DNA of 64,000 nucleotides from Datisca glomerata. Lineage: Eukaryota > Streptophyta > Magnoliopsida > Cucurbitales > Datiscaceae. The translations under genes and the position numbers were made by a program. Below, piece after piece: positions 20,787-34,250 of this stretch; position 1 is the stretch's first letter, and each line of letters begins with the position of its first letter. The notes below the pieces were generated by a model. The model did not search any database and had not been told where the DNA came from. It was given only the letters and a program-made list of their open reading frames with translations. Location of the stretch: assembly GCA_003255025.1 (NCBI GenBank), contig QANY01011424.1, positions 783,135-847,134 of the forward strand, in the 5' to 3' direction.

Positions 20787-22746
20787 CACTATAAGAAAAA
20801 TTGTTTTCTCTAGCGCTTTTACGACGGCGGTTATGTCAACCGCCGGAAAAAAAACCCCGGTCAAACTCTATGGATCGACATATAGTGGCGATTCTTGTAA
20901 TCGCCGCCGAATGTTTGCAAAATATATATATTTATCAATTGATTCCAAACCGCCGCCACATGATTAAAAAAATAAAATATATATATATTACCGGCGGTTT
21001 TTAAGCGTCTTTAGCGGTGGTTCAAAATTACCGCTAAAAAGTATTTAAATCCTTAATTTTTCTTATAGCCCAAACCCACGCGGAACCACCATTCTCCTTC
21101 TTAAAATGCATATCAGAACCTGGCGATTTCTCCGCCGCAAGCTCCTCCACCGCGAGCTCCTCCACCGTGATTTGCTCCGTGATCTATAGGTATATACTCA
21201 ATTCTCTCTTTAACTCACCCATTTTTTCTCTCTCAAATCTCTACCTTCTTTGCATGTTTCTCTGTCTCTCGAAGCTTCTCCGTCTCCCCCACGAGCTCCT
21301 CTATCACTTGAATGTACTTTGATTTTGATTTTCGATTTTGATTTTACATCCCTTGTGTTTTCTTCCCTATGTGGATTCAACATACATTGTTCTTGTCAAC
21401 GATTGAGTGTGCTTTTGAATTTATCTTGATCATGTGCTTGTTCGGTTAATTTGACAGCTGTAAGATTTCTACTTCCTTGTGTACATGATGGTCTGGATTG
21501 ACAGTCGTTTCTCTCTTGTTCTTGCATGGTAACAATGCGCATGATATAATCTTATATATATATATTAGAGAAATGGCATGATTTAAGCATGCCNACATGA
21601 TTGATTGTATGACATGATTGCATCCATTTTGCTACTCTTAGGTATTGTAGTTGGATTCAGGCTTTCATACTGCCATTTTGGTGGGGTGATTTTGCTACGT
21701 AAAATAAATACTAATTTTATTTCTCAAATAATAGGCTCGTAGTGAAACAAACACTGTGGTACGAGCAAAACACAGCATACATAATTATTTAGGAAGGAAA
21801 AGTTATGCTAAAAAACAAGATGAAATGGTACGTAAATCTTTTTTATTATAAGTAATATTTTTATTTTTACAAAAATATTTTAGACGGCATTCGTTTCACG
21901 TGCAGAACATGAGAGTTAAGTCGCAGTTCCACGAACTTCAAGATGGTCAAATTCGATTTCAATTCTCAAGTGGCGTGCCTTATGAAAACGATGCAAGCAC
22001 AAAATCCTTCGTTCTCATTCTCCGACGGTGATCATGTAAGATTTCTAAGTAATATATACTTTACGTAATTATAAATTATGTTCTAATTTTATTCATTTTT
22101 ATGTGTTTATAGGATTATGGAGATCCTCCCTCAACTTTATGATCGCATAAAGTTCAGTGACTGTGAAAAATACTATATTTGCTTAAGCTTGACTTTATAT
22201 TATTTTGTCTTTAGAATTTGTGAATGTTTCAATTGATGGATTCTGAATCTTTAAAATTTGTGAATGTTTGAATTTGTAAACGTTTAAAATGCAAGAATAT
22301 GTGGATATTTGAATTGATGGACTCTGAATTGTTAGAATTTTTGTATTGATAGATTCTAAAATCTGTGATATAGAATGTGTTTCTGAAACATGAATTTTTA
22401 AAAATTATGAGATATTTAAAAAATAGAAAAAATTCTGGTCAAAATTTCAATTTATAGTAGCGGTTTTGGAGCATATAAATGCGGTTTAAAACAGTCGGGA
22501 AAGATTTTTTCTCCTGTTTATTGGCATTTGGCGGCGGTTTGAACCACCGCCGGTAAAGAAAAAGAAAACCATCAACAAAGACCCCATTTTGCTGGAGGTC
22601 CTCTAAAGGTTGAAGGAATCGGGGCAAAAACTCTTTGCGGCTGTGGATATGACGACAGTTTATGAATCGCTACAAATCTTATTGGCGTCGGTTAAAACCG
22701 CTGCCATATAAAAAAAACCGTCACCACAGGACGTTTTCTTGTAGTA
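20787..22746. mobile_element. CACTA (En/Spm) non-autonomous element
   Basis: The left end is CACTATAAGAAAA; the reverse complement of the right end is TACTACAAGAAAA, a one-base decay of the CACTACAAGAAAA terminus typical of the superfamily. Flanks CTA and TTA are a 3-bp target duplication with one mismatch. Both subterminal regions (20,815-21,040 and 22,440-22,730) carry many copies of a GCGGCGGTTT/AACCGCCG motif in both orientations, like TNPA binding sites in En/Spm. At about 2 kb it is too short for a full TNP2/TNPA pair. Confidence 0.9.
21905..22142 (+). pseudogene. end of a CACTA-borne gene (two exon remnants)
   Basis: A split reading frame ends at 22,035 with donor CAT/GTAAG and resumes at 22,113 after TTTATAG, finishing with a TGA at 22,140-22,142. 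The joined tail reads FNSQVACLMKTMQAQNP, then SFSFSDGDHDYGDPPSTL. The splice fits both consensus and frame, and the amphipathic QVACLMKTMQ stretch suggests the coiled-coil C-terminus of the accessory transposase of plant En/Spm elements. Upstream the frame is closed by a stop near 21,910, and earlier exons are not recognisable. Assignment to the transposase is an inference. Confidence 0.45.
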
Positions 22747-25700
22747 TTAATTCAACTACTATTAAGTATTCAAATAAACAATTTTGAGAAATGGTCCTAA
22801 TCTAAATATTAATCTCAGATAAATTTTCTTTTGTCTTTTTGCATACCACTGTATCTCAAAATAAGTTAAATTTGAAAGCAACCTTTGAGCTTATTTATAT
22901 AATTAATAGAGAGAATTTGTCTTATTTGAGACTTAATTAATTAGACTTCTAAACCTCAATGCCACCACCCATTAAAAAACCAAACTTTTGTGTAATTTAA
23001 TTTGATACCTTGCTTTAGTTTATATCATGTAAATATATTAAAGCTTCTATTGGGTGACACGTGAGTGCAGATTGTGCAATGATAAGACAAAAATAACTTT
23101 AAAAATACTAGAAGTCAAAAAATAAAATATAAAAGAGATCATGTTTGAGTCATATTAATAAAATGTTGCAAATTTTGTAACTTTTCACCGGAAAAAGGTT
23201 AAAATTTACAAGCTATTTTATTACACTTTTTAAATTTATATAAAAATAACTTTAGTTACTGATTATTTTCATTCATTTTTCCTTTATTCTCTTTACACTT
23301 TCATTTTATCAATTGAAATTGAAATTAACTTCAAAATTTGTGGACTTTTCTTTTACGTATATGATGATTTAAATGTAATTGTAGAGAGATAGAAAATGGA
23401 CTTCAAGTTTTTGTATACTTGTAGATAAATAATTTGATTGTCTGACATGATTTTCAGAACACTTTTCTAGATAAAGAGATTTGAAAAATTATGTTTTGAG
23501 ACCCTCTTTCATTGTTTCTAAAAATTACTTCCAGAAATTATTCCCTACAATTATCTTATATTACTTAAAAAGTATATAACAATCGAACATGTTTCAATTT
23601 TTCAAACATAAGACACCTCATCAAATATTTTTTGCTTTTGTAAACAAGAATGTCGTTTTAGTATACAATTTCTAAAAGAAAACAGAAGAAGAGAATATAC
23701 ATATTTATATATAAAGTGAAACACGAACTCGTGTGAACACACATAAATATATATATATATATTTCCAAATGGAGGTAAAATTATACGGTGAAATATAATT
23801 CGGATAAAAATTATGATTCAGTCTTTTGATCGACATTGTTTTTTTTAATAAGATGGAACATTATTATTTACTTACCTAAAAACATTTATACGAAAATATC
23901 ATATAAGATTAAGAAATAAATGCTATAAATACACAAAGCTACGTGGAATTTCTATCATAATTCATAACAGACTAACACCAGCTGGCTGCCAAAGCTTATA
24001 AAAGCACGTGCGTTTCCACAAAATTCTTTGCATTGTCCCACATTGATAACTCAAACTACGTGCACGTTTTTTTAAAAACAGGCCACGATTTTAGTTGAAG
24101 CGGAGCTGTTCTATAGGATTGTTGTACATCTATTACACCATGGTTATGACCATGCAATCCGACCTTTTGTAATCTTTGCGGTTTACCGGGCAAGTAGAGG
24201 ATCCTTCTCAATTAAGCTTTAAAACCTGACAGACATCATCAATTGTTTTTCGCTCCTATAATTTTAGCTATATAGCACAGTATAATTTCAAGCTAAAGAT
24301 ATGATTCTTTAAAAAGTATTATTACTAACTAAAAGTAATAACAATAATGTAAACTCCCTGAGCAAAATGATATTCAGTGTGTATGGTCGGCTCAATCTTA
24401 TTTTTTTTATAAAAGTTAGATGGAACTGTAATTTATAACACTCTTGTCATAATAAGGATCAAATCGATTAATTAAGTGCATATAAACTTAACTGTCTAGA
24501 CCGTAAAATAATTGATCGGTTCAGTCAGAATTTTTAGTCCACCAAGAATTTAATCAATATGTTTCAAAAAATTCTAAGTGTTTCATGCATTACAATAAAA
24601 ACTCATAATTTCACAACATGCAAATTAAATATTAAAGAATGACGAGAGAAATATAAAATGAGATAAATGTGAGAAAAAGACGAAGACATGTATATAAATA
24701 GTGGTCAGTTTGGTCTAAAATATAAAAAAAAAATAGACCGAACCGAAAGTTTATTTGTTTTTTTAAATCCAATACCGAACCGACCTTATTTAGTTAAAAA
24801 TCAATAAAACCGATCACATTTGATTCGATTTGACTGGTTTAATTATTTTTCCCACACCTCTGATATTCAAATTTTAAAATAACATAAAAAATCTTTGTGA
24901 AGAAGATTTTCTCAGATATCTGGAAGCTTGAATATTGTTTAGTATGTTGTGGAATTTGACTATAGATGATATTTATGGACCAACTTGGAGTTCTTGAATT
25001 TTTAATAAGAAAATAATGTTAGTGGGAAAAATTGAAGGTTGTGACATTAAAACACATTTAACTGTTAGCCAAAGTTTTTCAATCTCTCAATATACTTTCA
25101 TTTTTTAAAATATAATTATCTACTAATCAATTTAATAAAAAAATGGTTGCAATACTTTAACAATTATATGTCATATAGTAGGACAATACGAAAAAGTCAA
25201 ATATGGTACATGACACATTTTGAGATATTCATACTGAGTTTTAGTAATAAACATATACTTGCTTGGAGGGATCATTCTAAGAAAAATTTAAACCGAACTG
25301 AAAGTTTATTTTTTTTTAAATTCAATACCGAACCGACCACAATTAGCTAACCGAAAGTGTCTGAATTATGTTGTTAATGATACTTGAAATATTTAGCCAA
25401 AGCTGTTCCAGTAAGGGGAAATGTATTTAATGCATTTCAACTATCACAATAGTATATTTCATTGTTCATTTTCCATGTAAAGTGGTCACTACTTGAGCAC
25501 ATAAGATGTTATCAGTAGCTACACAAACCCAAGTATATATGTGTGTACACTTCATTTTTGTTTTGCAAATTTTTTCATTATTGCGGCTCATGCAAAGTTG
25601 TAAAATTTGGATTCATAAGCTTATGATTGGTCGATTCGAAACGAGAGTCAAGATAAAGTAATTGATAACTTTTCAAGTGAGTAGTAGAAAAATACAGCAT

Positions 25701-26476
25701 TTGCGCATGTTGAATTAATTCAAAATAATCATATGATTTGAAATTAATATTAATTATCTTTCAAAATTGTTGTAATCTTTGAATAGGTTAGTTTACTTCT
25801 AATCCATTAATTTATCTTTTTTTTTAAAATAACTACCATATTAAGAGATAGTTAATAATCATGTCTAATAACTACCATACTAAGAGATAGTTAGCATATA
25901 ATGTCTTTCTCTAAATGCATTTATATGAATTTTTCATATTCCTGATATCTTAATTACTACAACATGTTTAATTTATAAATTTCTAACAAAAAAATTATTA
26001 TTGATTTAAAAAGAAAAATTCATTTTACAAAACATCTCGAATTTTATCTTGACAGATATTAATTTTTAACTTCATAATATTATAAAACTATTAAGTTATA
26101 CTAATAATTTAAGAACAAATTATCATTAAATAGAACATACAATTTTATTATATGAATTAAATGTGAAATATCTAAATTGTATTATATTTTAGAAGGTTAT
26201 AAAGGGTAAAAGAGAAATAAAAAATTTCTCCATTTGAAGCTTTTCTAACTATAGCCTTTTTAATATAGTAAAAATAAATATAGGATCATAATTAAATAAT
26301 AATAATAATAATGAAAATTACATGCTTGCTCACAGCTCACTTAGAATATCTACAGTGCTTGGAAAAGTCTGTCTACTTTCAATTATGTAACAGTGTTATT
26401 TACATTTCCCGGTTCAAGTTACGGCTTGAACCCCACACCCAGCCAGAGAGATTATTTATGCAAACAACTTTTACAG
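22747..26476. other. AT-rich intergenic with decayed repeat ends
   Basis: No supported gene. Two related stretches with AGACCGAACCGAAAGTTTA and AATACCGAACCGACC lie at about 24,735-24,790 and 25,288-25,345, probably copies of a small AACCGAA-rich element like the ends of the hAT-like element at 641. A 39-bp unit (AACTACCATA.TAAGAGATAGTT) is duplicated at about 25,828-25,893. A TA microsatellite lies near 23,745-23,762. The last 150 bases before 26,477 belong to the 3' UTR of the glycosylase gene. Confidence 0.5.
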
Positions 26477-28455
26477 TCAGGGTGGTCTGAGGGTGTTTTT
26501 AGGAGCACTGATCCAGGGAGTTCCTGCAATAGCAAATCTCCATAATGCATTTACATGCTCTGGTAAAGCATAATCAATACCCACACGAGGACCTATCAGT
26601 ATACTCTCCGGCTCTGGACCATCTAGCAGCTCTAAACCACCTGCATATATATCATTTCACCCATTTACATATCAGGCTGCAGAATTTCCATTCCAATTCA
26701 AGTTCACAGATCAAGGGTCATTAAGAGCCATGATTGTTTTAACTAATTACCTGGAACGTATAGCGGATGATTAGACCATTCCGTTGTTAGTCCAAGTGCT
26801 TGGCCGACCTGCTTAGAGCCATTAAAAAAACCAAGATAACATAAGGAGACGATAGAAGCATGTGTGATGTTAGGCTGTTTGATAATTTGTCTTTAGATCC
26901 GAAAGACCAAATTAAAATTTCATGTGTACAGTGCATTACAATAGACGATAAGGGTCAAAGAAGCCTCACCTTCCCGGGACCGGTTAGCAGGACAGGCTTC
27001 TCAGTTTTCTGACCTCTACGTTTCTGAATCGTCTCCAATCCTGTCATGATGATAGAGTTGGATAATTAAGAGCAGATATTCAGTAATGAGACATTTTTCA
27101 AGTAATTTACAGCAAATAGATGGCACTGAAGTCTGGAATGGATATCCACTACACAAATATAGAATTACAACTGCTTTCTCTCTCTTTTCGCTTTTTCTTT
27201 GTGTTTACTAAGTTCTAAAAGTTCATTCAACAGCTAATAAGTATCAGCAGAGATCTTAATTAGTAAAGCTACCACACAAATCCAGGAAATAGTAAAAGCA
27301 TCTATCAGTGAAGTATCAACAGAAATGATATTTACGGGATCATTGGAAAACCGCAATGAATCACAGATCTGAAATTTCTCCATGTTTTATTATGAAACTT
27401 GCCCGTCACGTCCAAGTGATCAGTGCTAAAAATCATTTTCGACAGATCAACATTTAGAAAATCACCACATTGTGAAAACATGTTTCGTAGAAGTACTCGA
27501 GAAGCATTTTGGTGTAAATATTTTGAAAACGTGTTTAAGAACAGTTTTCAAAACCAGTTACATTTGGAATACCCCAAGCATACAAGGCTGTGTTCACTGC
27601 TTTCAATTGAAAAAGCCAACTTCATATAAACAGGAATGAGTTTCATAGAAACCAAACCTTAATCCAAACAAAGGACTCATTTCGGATTTCCTAATGATGC
27701 ATGATGAGGATGAAGGGAAGGAAATATAATTCTAGCCATTGATAGGGATGAGGAAAGACATGGCAATAATGTATGAAGATACGAGCATGGCCAGCGAAAC
27801 TTACCGCTAATAGGAGCACAAGATCGGATTAACACAGCAGCCCCAACACCTTCCTTATCAGCAACAACATTAAGCATCATATGTAAACCATAGCACAGAT
27901 AAACATACGCATGCCCTCCTGGTCCAAACTATAGTCAAACACCCAAATTACCAACTAATCCATTGTTCTACCTATAAAACAAGTAAGAAATTCTTAAATA
28001 CGAGTAATGGAATTATCTTACCACAGGGGCTGTTCTTGCTGTAATTCCAAACCGACCATGACAAGCTGAATCATTTGCTCTATAAGCTTCTACCTGCATA
28101 ATATTATTTCCAATTATGTTAATAGCATAACAAGAAAAGGCAGACAATGAGCTGAAAGTACCTCAGTAATCTGAAGAACGACATCCTCCTTCCTTATAAA
28201 CTTCCCAAGCAATCGAGGAGCAAGGTCCAGGGCATCGATTTTGAAGAACTCAGGGGACAACATCGTCATTTTCCGAATAGATGGGGCTGGAATTAGTTCC
28301 GGTTGAGATTGTGGTTCGGTGATGGGTTTGACCCCAATGGTTATGGATTTAGAGGCACGGCGTTTCTTCTTCAATTCGGGTTTGCCGTCGAGTTCTCTCG
28401 GAATAATGGGGTTACTAGAGACGGCGGCCTCTTTGAATTGGCGAGTTCTTTTCAT
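26477..28455 (-). CDS. MAG: DNA-3-methyladenine glycosylase (AAG/MPG family)
   Basis: Six exons on the minus strand: 28,455-28,162; 28,093-28,022; 27,928-27,805; 27,040-26,970; 26,808-26,751; 26,640-26,477. They join in frame to 260 residues, close to the 254 of Arabidopsis MAG. The enzyme removes alkylated bases such as 3-methyladenine by flipping them out, the first step of base-excision repair in the nucleus. Family blocks are FKIDALDLAPRLLGKF (about 71-86), EAYRANDSACHG (about 100-111), FGPGGHAYVYLCYGLH, GVGAAVLIR and PRVGIDYALP. Glu100, Tyr102 and His110 align with human AAG Glu125, Tyr127 and His136. The basic patch KKKRRASK (29-36) is a likely nuclear localisation signal. The first in-frame ATG was chosen as the start; the frame is open further upstream but without ATG. 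Confidence 0.97.
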
Positions 28456-28635
28456 TTCGGCTCCGTGGAAGCGAATGCCGACAAAAGGAAATGAAGGCTT
28501 TGGTCGGAAGTAGGCTTTTGATTTGCCATTTAGATGATCGTTGACCTGTATTGCTCTAAAACACTCATACCGGGTCAACCATTAGTATCGCTTAGCAGAA
28601 AATATTTTCTGGGAAGAAAAGGGCAAAAGGTTAAC

Positions 28636-28716
28636 GTCGCCTGAGAGATTCGAACTCTCGCGGGGAAACCCCATGTACTTAGCAGGCACACGCCTTAACC
28701 ACTCGGCCAAAGCGAC
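28636..28716 (-). tRNA. trnS-GCU: tRNA-Ser (anticodon GCU)
   Basis: 81 nt on the minus strand, GTCGCTT at the 5' end pairing with AGGCGAC at the 3' end. Box A-like TGGCCGAGTGG, anticodon loop CTGCTAA (anticodon GCT) and box B GTTCGAATC are all present. The long variable arm GGGGTTTCCCC marks a class II tRNA, as expected for serine. CCTTTTGCC just downstream offers a Pol III terminator. It lies about 180 bp upstream of, and on the same strand as, the glycosylase gene. Confidence 0.97.
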
Positions 28717-29452
28717 TTCTTGTTTTCAATGGCTAGTGAGCACATTGTAACGTAAATTACTTTTGTCACAAGTACAAGAATGACTGAAAAAAAAGAAAAA
28801 AAAGAAAAAAAATGATACTTGTAAAAATGACATTTTTTAACTCTATATGTATATGTATATATTTACGTACTACAATATATTTTTATATAACCTAATATAT
28901 TTATTTCATATATCCTAAATCTGCAAAATCTAAGAAATACTCTATTTTGCCTTAAAAAATCAGAGCAAAATAAAGAGAGAATCAACAGAGAAAAAATGCA
29001 GACAAAGGATGATTGTTCACATTCACAACAAATTTCACATTCAATATATTCATTGAATGAAGAAGGAAATTGAAAAGAAAATAAATCAAGAATAACAAAA
29101 GTACCAAGAATAATGAGGGTGATTGAGAGAAAGGTAGAGAACGTGAAAGAGACAGAGAAAGAGGAAATGAGTGGATAGAGAGAAAGGGAGAGAGAGCGAG
29201 TGAGATAGAGAAAGAGACGGAGAAGAGAAATTTTCTACTCAAATCGATATATCTGTGAACCTAATTATTTTAGGTTAAATGCTAAAACCATAAAAAAAAG
29301 AATACCCCATTTACTATAATTTTCCTTCAGCAATAATTATCTTTCAGGAAAACCATTTCAAATCGCAAATGAGATGGGCTTTAAGAATTAGCTCAATAAG
29401 GAACTAGTCCACTATATGAAAATATGGAAATAATAGTATAAAAATTAGTAAA
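28717..29452. other. intergenic, AT-rich with GA-rich tract
   Basis: It holds an A-rich run after the tRNA and a GAGA-type low-complexity tract at about 29,100-29,225, which creates a false serine- and leucine-rich frame on the minus strand. No gene is seen. Confidence 0.6.
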
Positions 29453-29461
29453 TTGCACAAA

Positions 29462-29856
29462 AAATAATGATCATAAATACATGAGGTTGAAAAAATTATC
29501 AAAAATAGTCACAAGTATGAAAAATATAAAAAAAATGTTCACTGCACACGTTCAAAGTAAAAAAAATGCGTGAAAAAAATCATGTAACCCGAGGAAAACT
29601 GCCCCAGCCGCATATAGAAATTTATATAATTTATACTATATATTACAATATATATTATATAAATTTATATATGCGGTATATATAATATAAACTTTCGAAA
29701 CTTTATAACTAATTTCGCTGGGCGTACGGGGGTCCGTATTTTGGCGCTGAATTTTTATTTTATTTTTTAGATTTTAGGGTGGTTATTTTTTATTCTTTTC
29801 ATCATTGACTATTTTTTATTTTTTTTCTTAAAGTGGTCTAATCTTGCTGTTCTCTC
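29462..29856. mobile_element. MULE-type MITE
   Basis: A 395-bp element flanked by a perfect 9-bp duplication, TTGCACAAA (29,453-29,461 and 29,857-29,865), which is not low-complexity. The ends are weakly inverted copies sharing AAAAATAGTCA and AGTATGAAAA-like blocks. The centre holds a 69-base hairpin (29,608-29,676) whose 23-base arms begin CCGCATATA and match at 22 of 23 positions, then a GC-richer patch with TACGG and CCGTA arms. There is no coding capacity. Confidence 0.75.
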
Positions 29857-29865
29857 TTGCACAAA

Positions 29866-32597
29866 TGACTGAATTTACTAGCAGCCCAGTATGAAAATCT
29901 AACAAAACTAGTGAACTGGCAAAAGTACCTTTACTAACAAAAGGAAGCCATGGCTCCCTCAAGTATCATTTCGGTGAAAAATCGTGAAGAAATAAAACTC
30001 TAGCCACAAGCTCTCACAATCGGCGACGTGAAGAAACCCTACGAAATGACATGTCCGCTGCAAAATTTAAGAGAAAATCATCGTGATATATACGAGATAC
30101 ACAAAATATAAAGAATCATGAATGTCAAAATAATAGATAAGTTTTTTGTACTTGCAATTTAGGCTTAATTTGAAGTCTATGCTTGATTTTTCTGAGATTC
30201 GTGATTGTTATGAATTTTTTCTGACTTTATTTGAGTTTTTTTTTCATGAAATTGAATCAATATATCGATTTTGCGAGTTAACAGTTTGTCCCTCTATTTT
30301 GCTCTATTTTCTGGAGGCAAACTAGTGTATTTTCTATATTCTGCAGATTTCTCGTACTTAAGATTTGTTATGTGGTATATTATGATATATGTTGAATACA
30401 TGGATATATACTACATAATTATATACTATATAATTACATACTAATTTGTATGTCATCGTATTGATTAATTGTTATTATTACTTTTTTGTTCTTAAATACA
30501 AGATGGTTAATAATATATTGTTCTTCTTTATGATGCATGTAGGTGAATAGAAAAATTATATTAAGTATAAATTGAAGTCATTGTTGATTGGCAGATGCAT
30601 CACATTGTGTTTTTTTAAGTAAATATAACAATATTTGTGACCAAGTTCATTATGTCAATGAGAATATCCAACGCCAAGTTTATTAGTAATGTTAAAACTT
30701 TCAATTATATATATTTATGTACGCATAGTATAATATAATATATGTACTACCATCATAAAATCAGTACTAGTCCTTAAAATTACTTTACACTATACTTCTA
30801 TCATAAAAGAATATCACTCTTTACAAAATTCATATATATCATCAGAAGTTTACTATCCATCATCGTATCAACAATATCTATCATAATTGTCATAGAAATT
30901 ATGAGTACATAAATATATACTATCACTATATAATAATATACTATGAGTACATAATTATAATAAAAAGTTGTTACATGATGCATATAATAATATACTAAAA
31001 GTACATTAATATATCCTATCAATATATAAATATAAATACCGTCTACAATTTTATGCCTATAGTATATAGTTATATTCTATATGACATTAATTACGAAAAT
31101 CTGCAGAAAATAGTATACGTACAAAATCTACAGAAAATGAAAATGGCAGAAAGTGAAAAGTTATACTCTTATCACTATCTATAACAGAAAATTACTAAAA
31201 ATGTAGATAAAATTTAGAATCCTTCAAATTTAAAATTAGATATGACATACAAACTCATACTCTTGAACAATTTTACAACAATGTAGTAAAAGAGAAACCT
31301 AAATCAAACAGTTTTAGCGGTGAAACGAAACCAAAATCAACAAAAAACATCCTACCATTTATGTTATAGATATGAAGGAAAAATGAATTGGAGAAGAAGA
31401 TAAAAAAGTGAAATCAGAGAAGCTCAAAATCTGCTATACAATTGACGTTTCAGTTTCGAAGTTGCAAATGAACTACGTGAAGAAACGAAGAAGAAAAAAG
31501 ATAAAACTTAAAACAAAAAAATCAATTATAATAGATGCATATAAGTAAAATAATATAGAGAACCTTAACTAAGTAATTTACCTTTTCACAAATTCAGTCA
31601 TATCTATAAAATAATAAAATAAATAGTATTGAATAAAAGTAAAACTTAAATTAAGTTAATTACCTAATTTTCCGTTAAGAATTCTCTACTAAGCCCAGTC
31701 CATTGTTACCCGTGGCTTCTCTTTCACGTTTTGAATCTTAGCCGACTAATAAAGCAAACCAAAAGAAAGCTAACAAAAACCAGCTAGAACATTCTTCCTT
31801 TAGAAAAAAAATTAGTGATAGTATGTTTGACTAATGCTCTCACCAAGTGTTTCATTGCTTTTCTTTTGTTTACTTTTAATTTCAATGCATAAGTAGCTTT
31901 TTCAATTAGAATGCGAATAAGTGTATTATATTAAATTCTAAATAAACATGATTATGGTTTCCTTTAAAGTTTAATAGCACCAATAATAAGCAAAGCCAAC
32001 AGTCAGTTGCCTAACTCTTTTTACTTGTAAATCTCTATATTTTAATCTCTTGTGATCTAAATTATGACTATAATCTTCACTTAGTCTGTCTTTTTTCTCT
32101 AGGCTCCTCCTATTAGTGGCCTGTAATTCACCCAATGGCTTTTCTTTTCTCTATATGATACATTGAGTTGGTTTCAAGCTTTTTTTTATGCGGGTAACTG
32201 GTAATAGTTCAAGTGATGGCTATGCTCAGATCTTAAGTTTGTAAAAAAACTTATTTTTTGTGTTCATCTACTTCCTATACTGTATAGGGAATTGAATTCA
32301 TGAGATATATCCTTAGCCTTTTGTTAGGTAAACATGAGAAGTAATGTTTAGTAAAAAAGGTTTTTATAATTTAGATTTATTCATTTTGAGTTTAAAAAAA
32401 TGAAATGTACAATAAAAATGGCAGTTTAACCCAACACTTAGATTTTTATAAATAGGTAAGCATCCTCTCTCCTATGTATTCAAATTTAAATGACAATAAA
32501 ATCCTTAAGCAAGACATTTTGAGAAAAATGCGTAATGGATCAAAACGGCATGAGAGGTGAGAGGGACCCACCAAACATGTGGTTTTTCCTCTTCCAA
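29866..32597. other. AT-rich intergenic
   Basis: No gene or RNA supported. Around 30,380-31,120 many imperfect copies of TATACTATA/ATATACTA give local inverted pairs. Open frames here are compositional. Confidence 0.5.
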
Positions 32598-33624
32598 ATT
32601 AGATAGAGAGATATTTAAGTATTAGAAATTTGGAAGGGTTTTTGCCTAAATATACCCCTAGAAATCTCAATTTATTAAATTATACGTTCTCACCGATTTT
32701 GAATCTATACTTTGTTCACACCCTCACTCATATAAATGGGGTATCTTTGGTTTTAATATAATTTTTAAAATAAATTTTGAAAATAATTTAATTTTGAAAC
32801 TAATTCTAAAATTACGGTAGAAAGTATCACATCAGAAGGTATCTTTTGTAAAGAAGACTTTAAGTTGGTAAAAGACGCTTTCAGTGCAGCCTAAAGGCGT
32901 CTTTTGTGAAAACGCATTCAGTACAGATACTTCTCACATTACAAAAATCATCAACACAATCTTACATACAAAAATTATCCATTCTGCAAAATATTTTATA
33001 ACATTCTCAATAAAACAGTTAAATTAGATAGAGAGATTTAAATATTAGAAATTTGGAAGAGTTTTTACCTAAATATACCCCTAGAAATCTCAATTTATGA
33101 AATTATACCCTCTCACTGATTTTGAATTTATACTCCGTTCACGCCCCACTCACATAAATCCATAAGTTACTAGATTGACCTTCACGAATTCCAAGTCCAT
33201 GCCCCTCTCTCTCTCTCATTCTCTCTTGCTGCTCTCTCTCTTCTCAAATCATATTCTGCTATGGATGGGTTTAAGCTTTATGGGTTCATGCTACCATGGA
33301 TTTATGCTAAAGAAACAGAGGGACACATGGGTTTATGCTTTCTGGGTTTTAAGCATGGAGAGAGAACGTAGAAAATATTGGTAAAAATCGGTAGAAACAG
33401 AGAAAAAGCTTTAGAGGATGCCATGAATTTTGAGCTAAAGAAATTGGTAGAAATTAGTTTATGCTTTCTGGGTTTATGCTTAAGCTTAAATAACTTATGA
33501 GAGAGAACGTAGATAGAGAGACAGAATGTAGAGAGAGAAACTAAACGTAGAGAGAATAGTTTAAAAAAATATTTTTAATTAATAATTACGATAAAATTAT
33601 TTGAAAATATTTTTATCCTAACGT

Positions 33625-34250
33625 GTGGATTACAAGACAATTACATGGGTGTCATGTGGACTATATGATCGTTAAACGAGTATCGTGTGTACTACAAGAT
33701 GATTATACGAGTATCGTGTACCCATCGTGTGGACTATAAGACGGTTACACGAGCATCGTGTGGGCTACATGACGGTTACACAGACATCATGTGGACTACA
33801 TGACGGTTACACGAGCATTGTGTGGACTACATGACGGTTACACGAGCATTGCGTGGACTATATGACGGTTACACGTGCATCATGCACCTATCTTGTACCC
33901 ATATTTTTAAAACCATTCTCTATCTCTACAGTCTCTCTTTACATTCTAGACTACAAAATGAATACACGGACATCGTGTAGACTACAAGATGGTTACACGG
34001 GTATCGTGTACTAATTGCGTAGACTACGGGATGGTTACCCGGCCATCGTGTAGATTACCGGATGGTTACACGGGTATTGTGTATCCATCGTGTAGACTCC
34101 ATGATGGTTACACGGGTATCGTGTACACTACAAGATGGTTACACGGGTATCGTGTACATATCGTGTAGACTATAAGATAAGTACACAGACATCGTGTACC
34201 CATCGTGCAGACTACAAGATGGTTACGCGAGCATCGTGTACCTATCTTGT
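33625..34250. repeat. 30-31 bp minisatellite
   Basis: About 20 head-to-tail copies of a 30-31 bp unit of the type GACTACATGACGGTTACACG followed by AGCATCGTGT. Spacing between successive GGTTACACG motifs is 30 or 31 bases. Each unit contains complementary short words, TACACG and CGTGTA, around GGTAT, so units can form small hairpins. Copies diverge by 10-20%. It sits in the middle of the fold-back element. Confidence 0.9.

Noticed and set aside
14252..21594. Single undetermined bases (14,252 and 21,594)
   Set aside because: Isolated uncalled bases in an intron and inside a transposon; no biological meaning.
28456..28578. N-terminal extension of the glycosylase
   Set aside because: The frame is open but contains no ATG; the ATG at 28,455 gives the usual family length.
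28982..29242. Ser/Leu-rich open frame on the minus strand
   Set aside because: Translation of a GAGA-type low-complexity tract.
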